This document shows, piece after piece, positions 48,410-60,500 of a DNA stretch of 64,000 nt. Made by a program: the position numbers and the translations under genes. The notes under the pieces were generated by a model, which was not told the origin of the DNA, did no database searches, and saw nothing but the letters and a program-made list of their open reading frames with translations. This DNA comes from Ailanthus altissimus. Taxonomy: Eukaryota; Streptophyta; Magnoliopsida; Sapindales; Simaroubaceae. How positions within the stretch are numbered: the first letter of the stretch is position 1; every line of letters starts with the position of its first letter. The stretch lies in assembly GCA_946807835.1 (NCBI GenBank), contig OX327704.1, positions 9,672,001 to 9,736,000 on the forward strand, read 5' to 3'.

Positions 48410-49019
48410 TGTTCATTCTATCTTATGTTTAATACTTTCTTTATATCTGGTAAATATACTGATTTTTTGAAGAACCATAATGAACTCGATAGAAGTATTT
48501 ATATATTTAGCCTAGGATAGTTTGATACATGATCATAGGGTAACAATTATGAGTTTCATATAAGATAGAAATATACCTATATGGCATCTATGGCATTAAT
48601 GGACTTGTTCTTAATGAATTTCATTCTATTATGATTACTATAGACATATAGGTAATTGTTAAGATGTAATATAGTTATCTAACCATCGACAGAAGCTTAT
48701 AATGATATTAAGGTTCTAGAAACAAGTCATAATTGAGGTATTAGATAAGAGAATAATAGGTTCAATGAAGTGTTGGGGGATAAATTGAAACCCGAAGTTC
48801 TTTTTATCAGGTGAATTCAAATCTTTGCTTGATTTTTGCTTAAGTTTAGAATTCATCTTTCAGTTTTGTCTGAATAAAATTTGAGTAGGATTGATTTTAG
48901 TAATTGATGAATGATTAGATTTAGAAGTCTTTGTGGGAACGATATCAGATTTTGATCATTATACTACTTGGTACGATATGTATACTTGCATATATTTATG
49001 TTATATTTGCACCACATCA
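48410..49019 (+). mobile_element. Gypsy LTR 3' part, right arm of an inverted pair
   Basis: Plus strand, from TTCATTCTATCTTATG through CATAATGAACTCGATAGAAG and GGGATAAATTGAAACCC to the end GCACCACATCA at 49019. It mirrors the left arm at 47578-48110. No primer site follows; MULE sequence begins instead. Confidence 0.65.
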
Positions 49020-51300
49020 GCATCCATCCAAACCTATAAACCATCTGCATCCTTTAAGAAACCCATTTCGTAATGCAAGGAAACTATTGACCATAATCAT
49101 AGGTTCTCTGGGCTAAGTCCACCACATAGGTTGTTCAGTCTCCATCAATAACTTCAAATTCACTATCACTAGCCATCAACACCTTCACATACCTCATAAA
49201 CTTCTTTGGTGTCTTTAATTTTCTCATAACATTTAGAAGGAGTCTTCCAAGTTCTTGTTGTTTCCAGCCTCTTTTGTAATCTTCTCATAATATTTTTCCG
49301 AATGAACTCCAATATGCTTAAAACAGGCCTATCCCTATAGCCATTCAGCCAAATATTCCAAGACTTTGAAATTTTATTGGTAACATGATCACATTTGACA
49401 AAATTATCTTGACATATATGTCATACCCATGCCCTTTTATCTATCATTTTTAAATACTTAAATGAACGAGTAAAGAAATTACCATTGTTGCCCTTCTTTG
49501 TCGTCCTGATTTTTTTCCACGTTATCTTTCTAATCTCTTTCCAAGTAGCTCTTGCTGCTACCCAAAATAATCGTCTATACACCATAGCAAGATATCGCTG
49601 TCTTAAATTAGCATAGATATGTCTGGCACAATGTCTCTAAATGGCACCAGACTAGTGTTCTTCTAGTCCCTTAAGGATGCATTTTTACCTATTTGACATG
49701 AATATGATAGAATTTTAATTTTGTATCCTTAACCACTATTTTAGAATACCTAAAAACCAAGACTAAGTGACTTTACATTCTACTTCACACACACAGATTG
49801 CCAATAGGAAAATCCTATTATTAACATTTAAACACATTCTTGATAAGAGTACACCACCTTAAGGTCCCTTCAGATGGCATCTATCGAAACCTATAATCCA
49901 CCTGCTTCATTTAAGAAACCTATTTCTTAATGCAGGGAAACTAAGCATGAACCTATTAAGCCTAATGCCTAAATTCTCTCCAAGATAATGTGATTTCATC
50001 TTAATAAGAACCCCGAGGTTTTTGTTCATTAAAATTTCAACATAGTCTCTAAATCTACAATAAGACATTGCATGTCCTTCTCTGCTATTCTCAAATGCCT
50101 AGGATTTTGCCCTACAAATCATTCTCCTATAGTAGTGGACCGCATAGGTTCTTCTCAGATCTTTTTCAATTGCCCTTGGTGGCATGCTTGGATTACTTTT
50201 AACTTTTACAAATATTTTATAGCAATCGACTTACATGAAACCTTTTTGTAGCATGTCACTCTGTCACATGTGTTCTTCTTTTGAAGTTGTTGAACTTTGC
50301 AATTAGTCATAGATTTCATCCTAGAAGCATATATATATATCAAGTACATCTTAGAGCTGCACATTTTGCTTTAAATCATCTGTTTTCATTTTTAACTTAT
50401 TCAACTAAAATCCTTTATGAATGTAGTAGTTTTGTTTTCTATGATTACTCTAAAATGAAACACATCAAGGAATTCTTTTCCATTAAACAAAATATAGTCT
50501 TCACCTCTTTTATGTCTCATGAACTCCCTCTTAACCGATACAACAAACCTTATAGCATGCATAGTACCCTTAGAATATGACACTAACCCATCATCTCTGT
50601 CATCTTAATCATAATTCGATAATATTTCATCATTCGCATCCTTAATATACTCACCATTTTCCTTTGTCCCTTTATTTCTATCTTCTTATGTCCCCTTATC
50701 TCTATCTTTCTCTATCTCTTCATCTCTACCTTTTTCTGTCTCTTCATCTCTGTTTTTCTTTGTTTCCTCATCCTTATTATCATAGTATATCCAAATTACC
50801 TCATCAAACCTGTCATTTAGTGCTCTGCTATAAGGTGGGCTGGTATGAGGTACTGGTGATGACTAAAAAACTTAAGATTCTGGAACTTCTTATAAGGCTT
50901 TTAGTTAGGATGAGTGTGGTTAAGTAGTGGACTTAGGTAGGTTGTTGTGAGTTTGTTTGAGTAGGGACAGAACTATAAGATAGATTAGTTTGGACTCGGC
51001 AATGAGGTGTTAGTGACGCCTAAAAAACTTGAGATTTTGAAACTTTATCTGGGTTGTTGGTTAGGATGAATGTGGTTGAGTAGTTGACTTAGGTGAGCTA
51101 TTGTGAGTTTTGGTTTGGGGCAAGGACAAAAATGTTATGGATTGGTATAGACTAGGCAGTGTGGTTGAGTTGTGGCTTAGGTGGAGGTAGTTTTGGACTG
51201 GGCTACATCATCTTAGTGCTAGGGACAGTTGGAGGAACTAGGTCCCTACCAGGTTGTGTAAACATACATAATAGTAGTACCTCAACATCAATTACCAAAA
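49020..51300 (-). pseudogene. Mutator-like (MULE) transposase, degenerate
   Basis: Minus-strand MuDR-type transposase in fragments, from the N-terminus rightwards. A charged repeat region (DEETEKGRDEEIEKDRDKGT, near 50780-50690) precedes the DNA-binding region (NGKEFLDVFHFRVIIENK, about 50490-50440; FKAKCAALRCT). The catalytic region follows: WIIGFDRCHLKGP and GGVLLS (49905-49850), LAICVCEVE, then FMSNR, LEEHWSGAIxRHCARHIYAN and LRQRY (49680-49600). KCDHVTNKISKSWNIWLNGY and RDRPVLSILEFIRKNIMRRL (49400-49280) follow, and EFEVIDGDxTTYVVDLAQRT (49170-49110) is the approach to the SWIM zinc finger. Stops and frameshifts occur throughout. At 49090-49020 the FLALRNGFLKG segment of the catalytic region is present a second time. 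Solo LTR H splits the unit from its upstream end. Confidence 0.85.
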
Positions 51301-51446
51301 GCATCCACTATCTTTGGTAGCACTCTTCAAATAATGTTATAAAATTCATGTTTGTTTTAAGCACTAATTTCTTCATTAGCCAAGGTATTACTATAGTAAC
51401 CTTAGGCTTCTTATTGGTCATCAGTGGCCTATGGCATATTTTGTTT
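51301..51446 (-). other. Upstream part of the MULE unit beside LTR H
   Basis: Contiguous with 53653 onward before LTR H was inserted (TGTTT on both sides). No clear domain; broken minus-strand reading only. Confidence 0.5.
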
Positions 51447-53652
51447 TGTTTGGATCGGTGCTTACGTGTCATCCTTAAATGTACATATACTTGTGTATTT
51501 ATACAAGTGTATATTCCAATAAGCGAATACTTTTGTTTGTAAATACTGCATATTTGATTCCATCCATAAATCGATTTTCCCATTAAATCGCTAATACCCA
51601 TTTATATGGTATTATACATGTAACGTTGTAAACATTATAGATCTAAAGGAGTTCGGATAAGATCTAAAGAGTTTAGATAAGGGCTTATATTTAGCCATGC
51701 TGAGACATATAATCACTAAATATTAGCACAGCTAAGTGTTAGCCGGTTATAATACTCAGCAGATCCAAGAGTTAGAGCTTTGTCTGTAATGAGACATAGA
51801 CCTGAGAATGTACTAGTAACTGTATAGTTGCAAGAGTTGCAATCAGGTTCTAGGAAATACAAGTTACTCAAGTATGTTCTCGAATAATTATCTCTGATCT
51901 ATTTCTACCGATGCGGGTCTGTCGATGGATACCTTTTTATATATAGATCAGCATATGTCGTACCTATAGTGTATAGATGATCATTCCTAGCCGACTGTGA
52001 GCTTAGAGCTCATATTGACATATGGGTATCCAGTTAGGACTGGATATGGGACAGACTTACAAGGGCCTCCGATAGACACCCTATGTAAGCTGTTAACGAA
52101 GGGTCCTCTGGAGTTGATTAGTATACGTGGTCCTTTGACCTTAGTGCCACGGTGGGCTTGTAAGTGATCCACCATACTTTGGTTCCACGCATGTTACAGA
52201 CCTTTCATGGTGTGATCGCTGGGTACGGTCCGATGCTTATGGAGTCCAGTGCGTACAGATATGGGATCCGTTAGCTCCCATATAGAGTTTGATATCCAAA
52301 TGCTTTGAGATTGTATCTTAGAAAGTCTTGTGATCACAAGCAATCATCCTGGCAAAGAGTTTCATCAGGGTAGAACAATATGGAAAGGAGTTTGCACATA
52401 TTGTTCAGTGAGATACAAGTCTGGAGATAGGACATGGATGAGCACAAGGGGATTTAACGGTGATAATCTATATCCTCGCACATCCAGGATATCATGACGG
52501 AAGGACTATACGTATACGTTATAACCTCAACTTGCATAGTTCAACGCGCTGATTTATATATCCGTGACGTGTGCATAGGGTATTACTCACAGACTCATGG
52601 AATAGTTTCATTTGACGAATCGAGCGTAGAACCTAGGGAGTCCCGCGATATAGAGTGTGCTCGTTGTGTACTGGGGCAGCGTGCCAGATTAAAGTGTTTA
52701 ATTTAGCAATATTCAGCAATACCACGAGAAAAGTACGTGTCTGTATTTAAGTGTTAAATACAATAAATAGTTAATAATTATTATTTACTAATTATATAAT
52801 GACATGTGACGTATTGTAGACCCTCGGTTGAGTTTACCCAAGTGCGAATTTGGTGGGACTCACTAGAGGATAGACTTGGTAACTATACATGAGGGGTAAA
52901 ATGGTCATTTCACACTTTGATTATTTAATTATTAAATAATCAAAATATCTCTCTTATTTTATAATATAATATATTATTATATTATATTTTATTATTAGAT
53001 ATTATATATATATTAATATTATATTTTTTGGGTGCCAAATAGTTGGCACCCATTACTAATTTTATATTATTATATATATATATATATTATATTATATAAT
53101 AAAATAATATAATATAAAAAGAATAAAAAATGAGAAAGTGTGTTTTTGGCCAAATTTGGCCGAGAGAAGTGTGAAGAAAAATGGAGAAGAAAAGAAAAGA
53201 AGAAAGAAAGAAGAAGAAAGGGAAAAAAAAAGGAAAAAAGGAGAAATGAAATTGTTTCATTTTTCTCTATGCTTCTAAATGAAGTAATGGTGGATTGCTT
53301 CAAATTCTCCATTTCTTATCCTTTTGTAGAAAAGGATAAAAACACACGTTGACTATTTTGAGGTTTAAGAGTTAAACCCAGTGGTACATATAGGGCTGCT
53401 GTTCTAGCTCACCAAGCCCACCGTGTTGGTGACTAGAATTACCCATGAGTTGGTCTCCATGCGGACTTTGAAAAAATATGTGTATAACGTTACACGTTGA
53501 GATGATTTCTATAATCCTATAAATATATTAATGCGATTAATATATTGTATTTATTGTGTTTATTACAAAATTTATATATTTTCGTTGCGTTAGGCAATAG
53601 ACACAATTGCACATACATACACCCACACGTGTATTAGATCCGCGCGCCAACA
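51447..53652 (+). mobile_element. Solo copia LTR H
   Basis: Starts TGTTTGGATCGGTGCTTACG and ends GCGCGCCAACA, 2206 bp, with TGTTT at 51442-51446 and 53653-53657. It is closest to LTR A (shared CAAATAGTTGGCACCCATTA and purine block). It lies in the upstream part of a MULE, so it is younger than that element. Confidence 0.94.
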
Positions 53653-54630
53653 TGTTTCAACCGAGATATTTTAAGGCTATTAAACTAGCACAATCAAGGG
53701 TGAAATAATGGAGGTACTTATCCAAGCCCACTGCCCTTATGGTAATTGCCACCCTATTCCATTTTCTCTTAAGAGCCATTTGATTTAAGTTCATATATGC
53801 ACAAATCAAGATCATGCAATAAAAAAGAACAACACATTTTGCATAAACAATTTACAGAAACCCTAAATCAAAGAATACATTATAAAATAATACTAAAAAT
53901 AAATTAAAAAATTACGTAAACACAAATACATATGTCATGTATTCATAAACAATAACTATAAAAGTAAATAACATATTACATAAACATAAACACATATGTC
54001 ATACATTCATATACATAAACTTATACACTGGTTCAAAACCCTAAATTCCATAAACATTTAATCAACGACATACAATAAAAAATAAAATTTTAATTGACAT
54101 CATGCAAGTATATATATATAGCTAATCACATGATAAAAACATACAATAAAAAATAAAATTGTTTCAATTTTCCATCATCATCACCTTAATAGGTTTCTTC
54201 TTTGTCGAAAAAACTTTTCCTTCTTATCTCCTTGTCTTTGATATTCAAAAATAAAACTTTTTAGTTAATGTATTTTGTTTTTTTGAAACAAAGGGGATGT
54301 AACAGAGAGAAAAGTGTTTCATTTAACACTGAAATAGTTAATGAGAGTTAGATAAAGACGACCTCTTCATCTTCTGAGCGTAAACAATTTCAACAAATCT
54401 CATAATGCCATATGTCATTGACAAGACGTTTACTTTTTTCTATGTGTTTAACATGTCATGTCATCTATTCATTTCATTAAATAAAGGTGAATAGAAGACA
54501 TTACCCTCAAGTCTGTGAAATCAAACGTTAGTTACTAACAATAGGGTGTATTTGTGTATTTTCGAAACCTGGGTGACTAAAGTGTTACTTTTGAGAAATT
54601 TGGGGGGTTTTGTTGTCCTTTACCCTATTA
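53653..54630 (-). mobile_element. 5' region and terminal repeat of the MULE
   Basis: On the minus strand the end near 54630 opens GGGTAAAGGACAACAAAACC and continues CCCAAATTTCTCAAAAG, a typical MULE-type terminus. It is followed by an AT-rich, non-coding leader. Near 53790-53660 the minus strand reads MALKRKWNRVAITIRAVGLD then KYLHYFTLDCASLIALKYLG, an open stretch that could be a first exon but matches nothing I know. The opposite terminus beyond 49020 was not found. Confidence 0.5.
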
Positions 54631-54846
54631 TAAATTTGACTCCATTTTGTATTTGTTTATTTTATTCTCTATTTAATTTAATCTGCAATGCATTTAATAT
54701 TCAAAGTAATTGTAATTGATTTCAATTAATATTTTGTCTTTGTTGTTTCTTTGGCATGTAATAGAATTCATTATTGGACACTTTTTAGTTTTAATAATCT
54801 AACATATGTGATTTTTGATTTTTTTTAATTGCATTGGTATTTTAAG
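54631..54846. other. Short AT-rich spacer
   Basis: No feature recognised. It ends with TTAAG, the left target copy of LTR J. Confidence 0.5.
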
Positions 54847-57302
54847 TGTTAGATTTTGTGCTTACGTGCCATCCCAAAATGTATAAATATTTAATATAGT
54901 ATTTATACAATTATCATTTCTAATAAAATCGTTAATATTATTTATAATTAAAATGGTAAGATGCTTGTAACGTTTCAGACATTGTATGATCTGAAGGAGT
55001 CCAGATTTGGTCTAAAGCATTTTAGATCAGTGCTAAGAGTTAGCAACGCTAATAGTTATAAATACTAAGAGTTAGTGCTACTAAGGGTTAGTGATGCTAA
55101 GAGTTAGCATGTTCATATAGTTGGCGAAATCTAAGGAGTTAGAGCCTTGTCTGAAATGAGACAATGACCTGAGAATATATTAGTAATGACATAGCTGTAA
55201 GGAGTTGTAGATGGTACTAGAAAATGTCATTATGCAAGTATATTCTCAAACACAATGTTCCTGATCTAATTTTATCGATACAGGTCTATCGATGGAACCC
55301 ATTAATATAGATTAGTGTATGTCTATATCTAGATGGTCTAGATGGTTAGTCTTAGCAAACTATGAGCATAGTATGAAGCTCGTATAGAGATGCAAGTATT
55401 CAGTAAGGACTGGATATTGAGCAGACTCACAAGGACCTCTAATAGACATCTCATGAAGTCGTTAATGGAAGGTTTTCCGAGTTGAGTAGTATTTATGGTC
55501 CTTTGACCTGAGCGCCACGATGGGCTTGTGTTTGATCCACCATGTTTTGGTTCCATACATGTCAGAAACCTTTCATGGTCTGACTGTTGGGTGTCGCTGG
55601 GTATGGTCCGATGCTCATGGAGTCCGGTGTGCGTAGATATGGGATCCATCAGCTCATATGAGTGGGTTGTATATCATGATGCTCCGAGATTGTCTTTCAG
55701 AAAGTCTTGTGGCCGCAAGCATAAACCTCAGGAAATATATTTTGAAGGAATAAATAATATCACAAAAGTGTTTGTGGATATTGTTTAATGAAATATAAAT
55801 CTATAGATAAGTTCATGGTTGAGCAAATAGAGAGTTGACGGTGATGATCTATATCTCTGCTCTTCAAGGATATAAATGATTGAGGGATTATACGAATATG
55901 CAATAACCTCAACTTGCATGGTCTAACACGTTGATTTGTAATATTTGTAACGTGTGTGTGGGACATCATTCACGGACGTATGGAGGAGCTCCATATAACA
56001 AATCAGGTGTGGACCTAGAGAGTCTCACAATATGAAGTGTACTCGTTGTGCACTAGGGTAGCGGATTGGATTGAATTATTCGATCCAATAAATTTTAAAA
56101 AAATAGAATAATTATTTCGAGAACCCTTGAGATGTACATTTGTCAAGAATTAATTATTAAGTAAATCACTCAATTAATTAACAAGTGGCAAAATTTGTTT
56201 CATGATTTGATTTTACCTTTTTATCATTTAACCTTGGTAGTAAAAATTAGTAAGGTAAAAGTAATTATTCAAAATAATTACTTCAAAATTATTTTGAATA
56301 ATTAAAATTTATATTTAATTTTTATTATTAGATAATAATAAAATAAGTTTATCATGGCATTGTACTTTAATACAATGAGGGACTTAGATTTTGGCCATTT
56401 ATTTACCCATTATAATTAAAGTAATTATATTTATTAGGTAAAAATTAATTTAGGTGGTCATTATTCTAGTGTTTGGTTAAATTAATCTTAAGTGGGAGAC
56501 CAACAATAAAATTGGTGAAGCACTTATTTTTGTTTAATCAAAGTGTTGAATAACAAAAATGTTTTGGCAAAACAATTGAATCAATTGATTCGTTTTGAGA
56601 GCAAAAATTCGGCCAAGGATTTTGAGGTAAGAGGGAGAGTTTTGTTTTTGTTCTTTCAAGTGTTGAAAACATGTAAAACTTCTCTTTATCTCCTTCTATA
56701 ATGAATGGCCCAAAATGAATAAAAGAAAAATGGAGAAAAATATAATTATTTTAGAAAAGAGTTGTTCAAAATAATTATCATGTGAAAATTATTTCTAAGA
56801 ATTATACAAGAGTTGTATGTTAAATATTTATAATTAATATAAGAGTTGTATGAAAAATATTAACCATCTCCATTTAAGAAATAAAATTGTATTCAAAGGA
56901 GTTTGAATACAGGTTGCTAGAAATTTTAAAACTAAAGCTGTCATTCTAGCTCTATAATCCCACCAAATTGTTATAGATTAGAATTGTTCAACAATATATT
57001 TTAAGGCGAGCTCTTCACTTGAATTATTGGAAGACTTGAAAAACTTGTAAAGCTACCTTCATTAAGTAAGTGTTTTTATATAATGTTTTTAATACAATTG
57101 TTCATCATGTGTATTTTGTATAATAGTTATACTTGACCATATATATGATATATGTAATTAATTGTTAAATTGGGTGTATTTATTAACATGCTTCCGCTGC
57201 GTGTAGTAATTTTTGAAATTATGTATATACTTGTATGTCACACACTCGATCACCAAAATTAAGGTGGCTTGTTATATATACATATATGTATGTCGACCAA
57301 CA
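54847..57302 (+). mobile_element. Solo copia LTR J
   Basis: Starts TGTTAGATTTTGTGCTTACG and ends GTCGACCAACA, 2456 bp, the longest copy. Flanks TTAAG (54842-54846) and TCAAG (57303-57307) match 4/5. Near 55030-55105 it contains a local expansion of the family phrase CTAAGAGTTAGCA. Its 3' half is close to LTR F (both share the phrase CTGTCATTCTAGCTC or variants and a GTGGGAGAC block). Confidence 0.88.
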
Positions 57303-58456
57303 TCAAGTGATGTATATTTATTGATTTGACACCATTGAAAGGTTTTAAAAAATGCCCTTTATAAAGATTTATTTTGATGATTCTTTGTATTTATTTAAAA
57401 ATCTAGTAATTTCCTTTTGAATACAAAACTATAAAGTTGATTTTCTAGAAAACATTGCATAAATGTTAAATCAAAGGATCTTTTGAAATTAAACATATTT
57501 TATTTTAGTTGCTTGGCCATAGAATAGAAAAAACAAACAAGATCTTGGTTAGAAAATGAGAAAACCAAATTTTTCCAAAGCAAATTTAATGTACACATGC
57601 ATGCTAAATAAGTCAATGAAGAAATTCATGAATACTCAAACAAGTAGGATATTCCATCTCATGTGCACAACTATTTGTGCAAAGATTTATTAATGAATTA
57701 CTTAAAAATTCATAACTAAATTTTCAAACATTACTATATATATAATGCAAATAGTAAGTATCAATCTTAATCTGTAATTAAACTTAGCGAACCAACTATA
57801 AATACATATATTAAACAAATATTATAGCCAAATATTGCCACTTATTCTTCTCTTGCATTAGCGAAAGACACCAAAAGCTCATTTATTAACACTTACTCTT
57901 GACATTGCCACTTTGGGTTGTAAAAGACTAGGAATTATCAAAGTTCACTTTCAATTATTTTCACATCCAAGTCAGCTTATTATATCTATAAAAAATGTTA
58001 CCATTTATTATATTAAGTTCCTAACCAAAAAAATAGATAAAATACTTTATAAAGAATTGGTTAACATAAATTTTGTGCCTCTAACACAAGAAAAAGAAAC
58101 ATATATATATATATGTGACTTTAACTATCATATTGTACTATAATATTCTCATTTGTCTTTGCCCCACCATTCCCCAAATCTACTTTGACATATAGTATGA
58201 ACACGGTCTATGTTTACTTGCTGACTTTTTTATGTTATTATATAAAGATCTAACTAAATTAAAATTTCATTGATGATGAACAAATGTAATGTATGATGCA
58301 TCCAAAAATTATCCTCATCATTTTATACTCTTGCAATGTTTGACAAGTTAAACTATAAACATATGAAAAATAAATATTTTTGATGCCATATAATTATCAT
58401 ATTCAAAGAATGTATTTGCATTATAGGTTACTCACCTCTATGTTTGTAATTGGATA
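57303..58456. other. Unassigned AT-rich interval
   Basis: No coding domain, transposon end or RNA gene recognised. Short open frames only (for example 57913-58143, plus strand). Confidence 0.5.
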
Positions 58457-60239
58457 TGTTAGAGTGTGTGTGGGTAGTGAAATGCTAATGCATGGCACAC
58501 AACATGTAGTAGAAGAATAACAAGCATTTCAAAAGCTCATTATATAGGCAATTCTATCTTAGCAATATTAAATATATATACCTTTGAAGAACTGTCGGTG
58601 AAGTTGGACAACTAGAATGCAGAATCTCACCGTAAAGTATTCCTTTAAACAAATCTAGGTATTGACTACGATGGGCTCAAAACTCTAGAATGGTAACTTT
58701 TGATTTGTTGGATTTATTTTGGTGTATATTTAACATTTAAGCTATTTCTCTTTCATATTCTCGGCCTCTCTTAAGCCAAAGCCATTTCATTTTCTTTAAA
58801 GACCTATATTGATCGAACCATTTTCTAGCAAAAAAAAAAATGCATGTCTTTTGCTTTGAAATGGACAAATGTCCATGAATTAAATAAAACTATGACAAGT
58901 GTCCATCACTTGTCAATGGTTAATAAACGTAACCATTATTCATGGCAGGTATCCATTTCTCAATTTACTTTCAACACAAATGTCCTACACTTGTCAAACA
59001 TTAGGCAAAGCTTAACTATTAAGCTTAAATAAAATAATACAAAATAGCCAATCTCTTTCTTATGGCTCAATGACATGTGTCAAATTGTAACAATTAGAAT
59101 TTAACATGTGCCCTTTATGGGAGGTGCTAAAACCAAATCTTGCTTATCAAATTTTTTTCTGGATCAATCTCTTCAACCTTATTCGCTACCTTAGTGCTTA
59201 ACGATTATACTTCATATTTTGAGACTTTCTAAGTTTACAACCGTTTGTCTTAGGGAACACTTCCATATGTCCATGAACACTGCCCCACTCACATGTCATG
59301 TATAAAATAAAATAGCATGTTAAACCATACAAGTTAAGGTTAACCATATGCGTATAGTCATTCTGTCACCTGTATCTCAGAAAATTTGAGACATAGATCT
59401 TATTATTAAATCTCTATTTGCTCGACCATAAACTTATATAATCTCTATTTATATTTCGATAAACAATATTCGCAAACTCCTTTGCGATATTGTTTTATCT
59501 TATGGAAACTCTTTTTATGGGGTTAATGATTTTGAACATAAGACTTTTTAAAATACAATCTTTAAGCATTGAGATATACAACTTACCTATATAAGTTGAT
59601 GGATCCTATATCTACGTATACCAGACTTAATGAGCATTGGACTATACCTAACGACACCTAGAGGTCAGACCATGAAAGGTCTCTGACATAAATAGAATCA
59701 AAGTATGGTAGGTCACTCATAAACCCACCATGGCGCTTAAGTTAAAGGACTGCAAATACTACTCAACTCAAGAAGACTAACCATTGGCGGAGGTCCTCGT
59801 GAGTCAGTTAAGTATTCAGGCCTAACTTAATACCTGCATCCCTATATGAGTTTCAACTAAACTCATGATCTGCTAAAACTAATCGTCTGGATAATTCAAA
59901 TATAGGCATACACTAATCTATAAGGTTTACAAATCGATCTGTATTGCCAAACATTGATCAATAATGATGTTTTTGAGAATATACTATGTAATAAAAAATT
60001 TTAGTACAATTTACAACTCCTTGCAACTATGTCATAATAATAAATATTCTCGGCTCTTTGTCTCATTTAAGACAAGGTTCTAACTCTTAGAATTACCAAC
60101 TAATCGTCTTAGTCCAAACCCTTTTATATCTACAATAACTGAAATAGAACAAGATTATTACTATATAATAAATTAACAATTTACATAAATATGCATTGTA
60201 TATAATAAATAGAATGATATGTAAACACCATCTCTCACA
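58457..60239 (-). mobile_element. 3' LTR of copia element K, minus strand
   Basis: Minus strand starts TGTGAGAGATGGTGTTTACA at 60239 and ends CACACTCTAACA at 58457, 1783 bp, the shortest full copy of the dominant family. The first half aligns with the others (CAATGCTTAAAGATTGTAT-type and GGTCCTTTGACC-type phrases, inverted). The 3' half is private and contains repeated short GACAAGTG/GACATTTGT phrases (58870-58990). It follows the pol end of K directly. Confidence 0.85.
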
Positions 60240-60500
60240 ATTCCTACTTGCTCTAGTGCCATTGACCATGGTATCTACTACCCATTTATTTTAAAAAATT
60301 TTAAAACTACATTAGGAGTTAAGGCCTTAGTGATTGGGTTTGCTACATTATAACTAGAATATACTCTAGAATATATTACATCTCCTCTAGCCAAGATCTC
60401 TCTAATTATATGATATTTCCATTCCACATGCTTAGACTTCTGGTGCACTTTAGGCTCTTTGGCTTGAGTATTTACCTTATTATTATTGCAGTATAATGGG
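60240..60500 (-). pseudogene. Copia RNase H C-terminus of element K
   Basis: Minus strand, nearly open: HPLYCNNNKVNTQAKEPKVH, then QKSKHVEWKYHIIREILARG, DVIYSRVYSSYNVANPITKA and, after two stops, MALEQVGI next to the LTR. This is the usual copia RNase H end (LYCDN...AKEP..H.RSKHI...YH.IRE...RGDV). The ending resembles MVLEQVG of element A, placing K in the same family. It was joined to 61899 onward before a 1.4-kb insertion. Confidence 0.88.

Noticed and set aside
50281..50927. Two plus-strand open frames of 87-99 codons
   Set aside because: Antisense to the MULE N-terminal region. The serine/leucine-rich reading is the complement of the DEETEKGRDEE repeat.
57303..58456. Possible host gene in the interval between LTRs J and K
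   Set aside because: Frames are short, AT-driven and show no splice-consistent or domain-bearing sequence.
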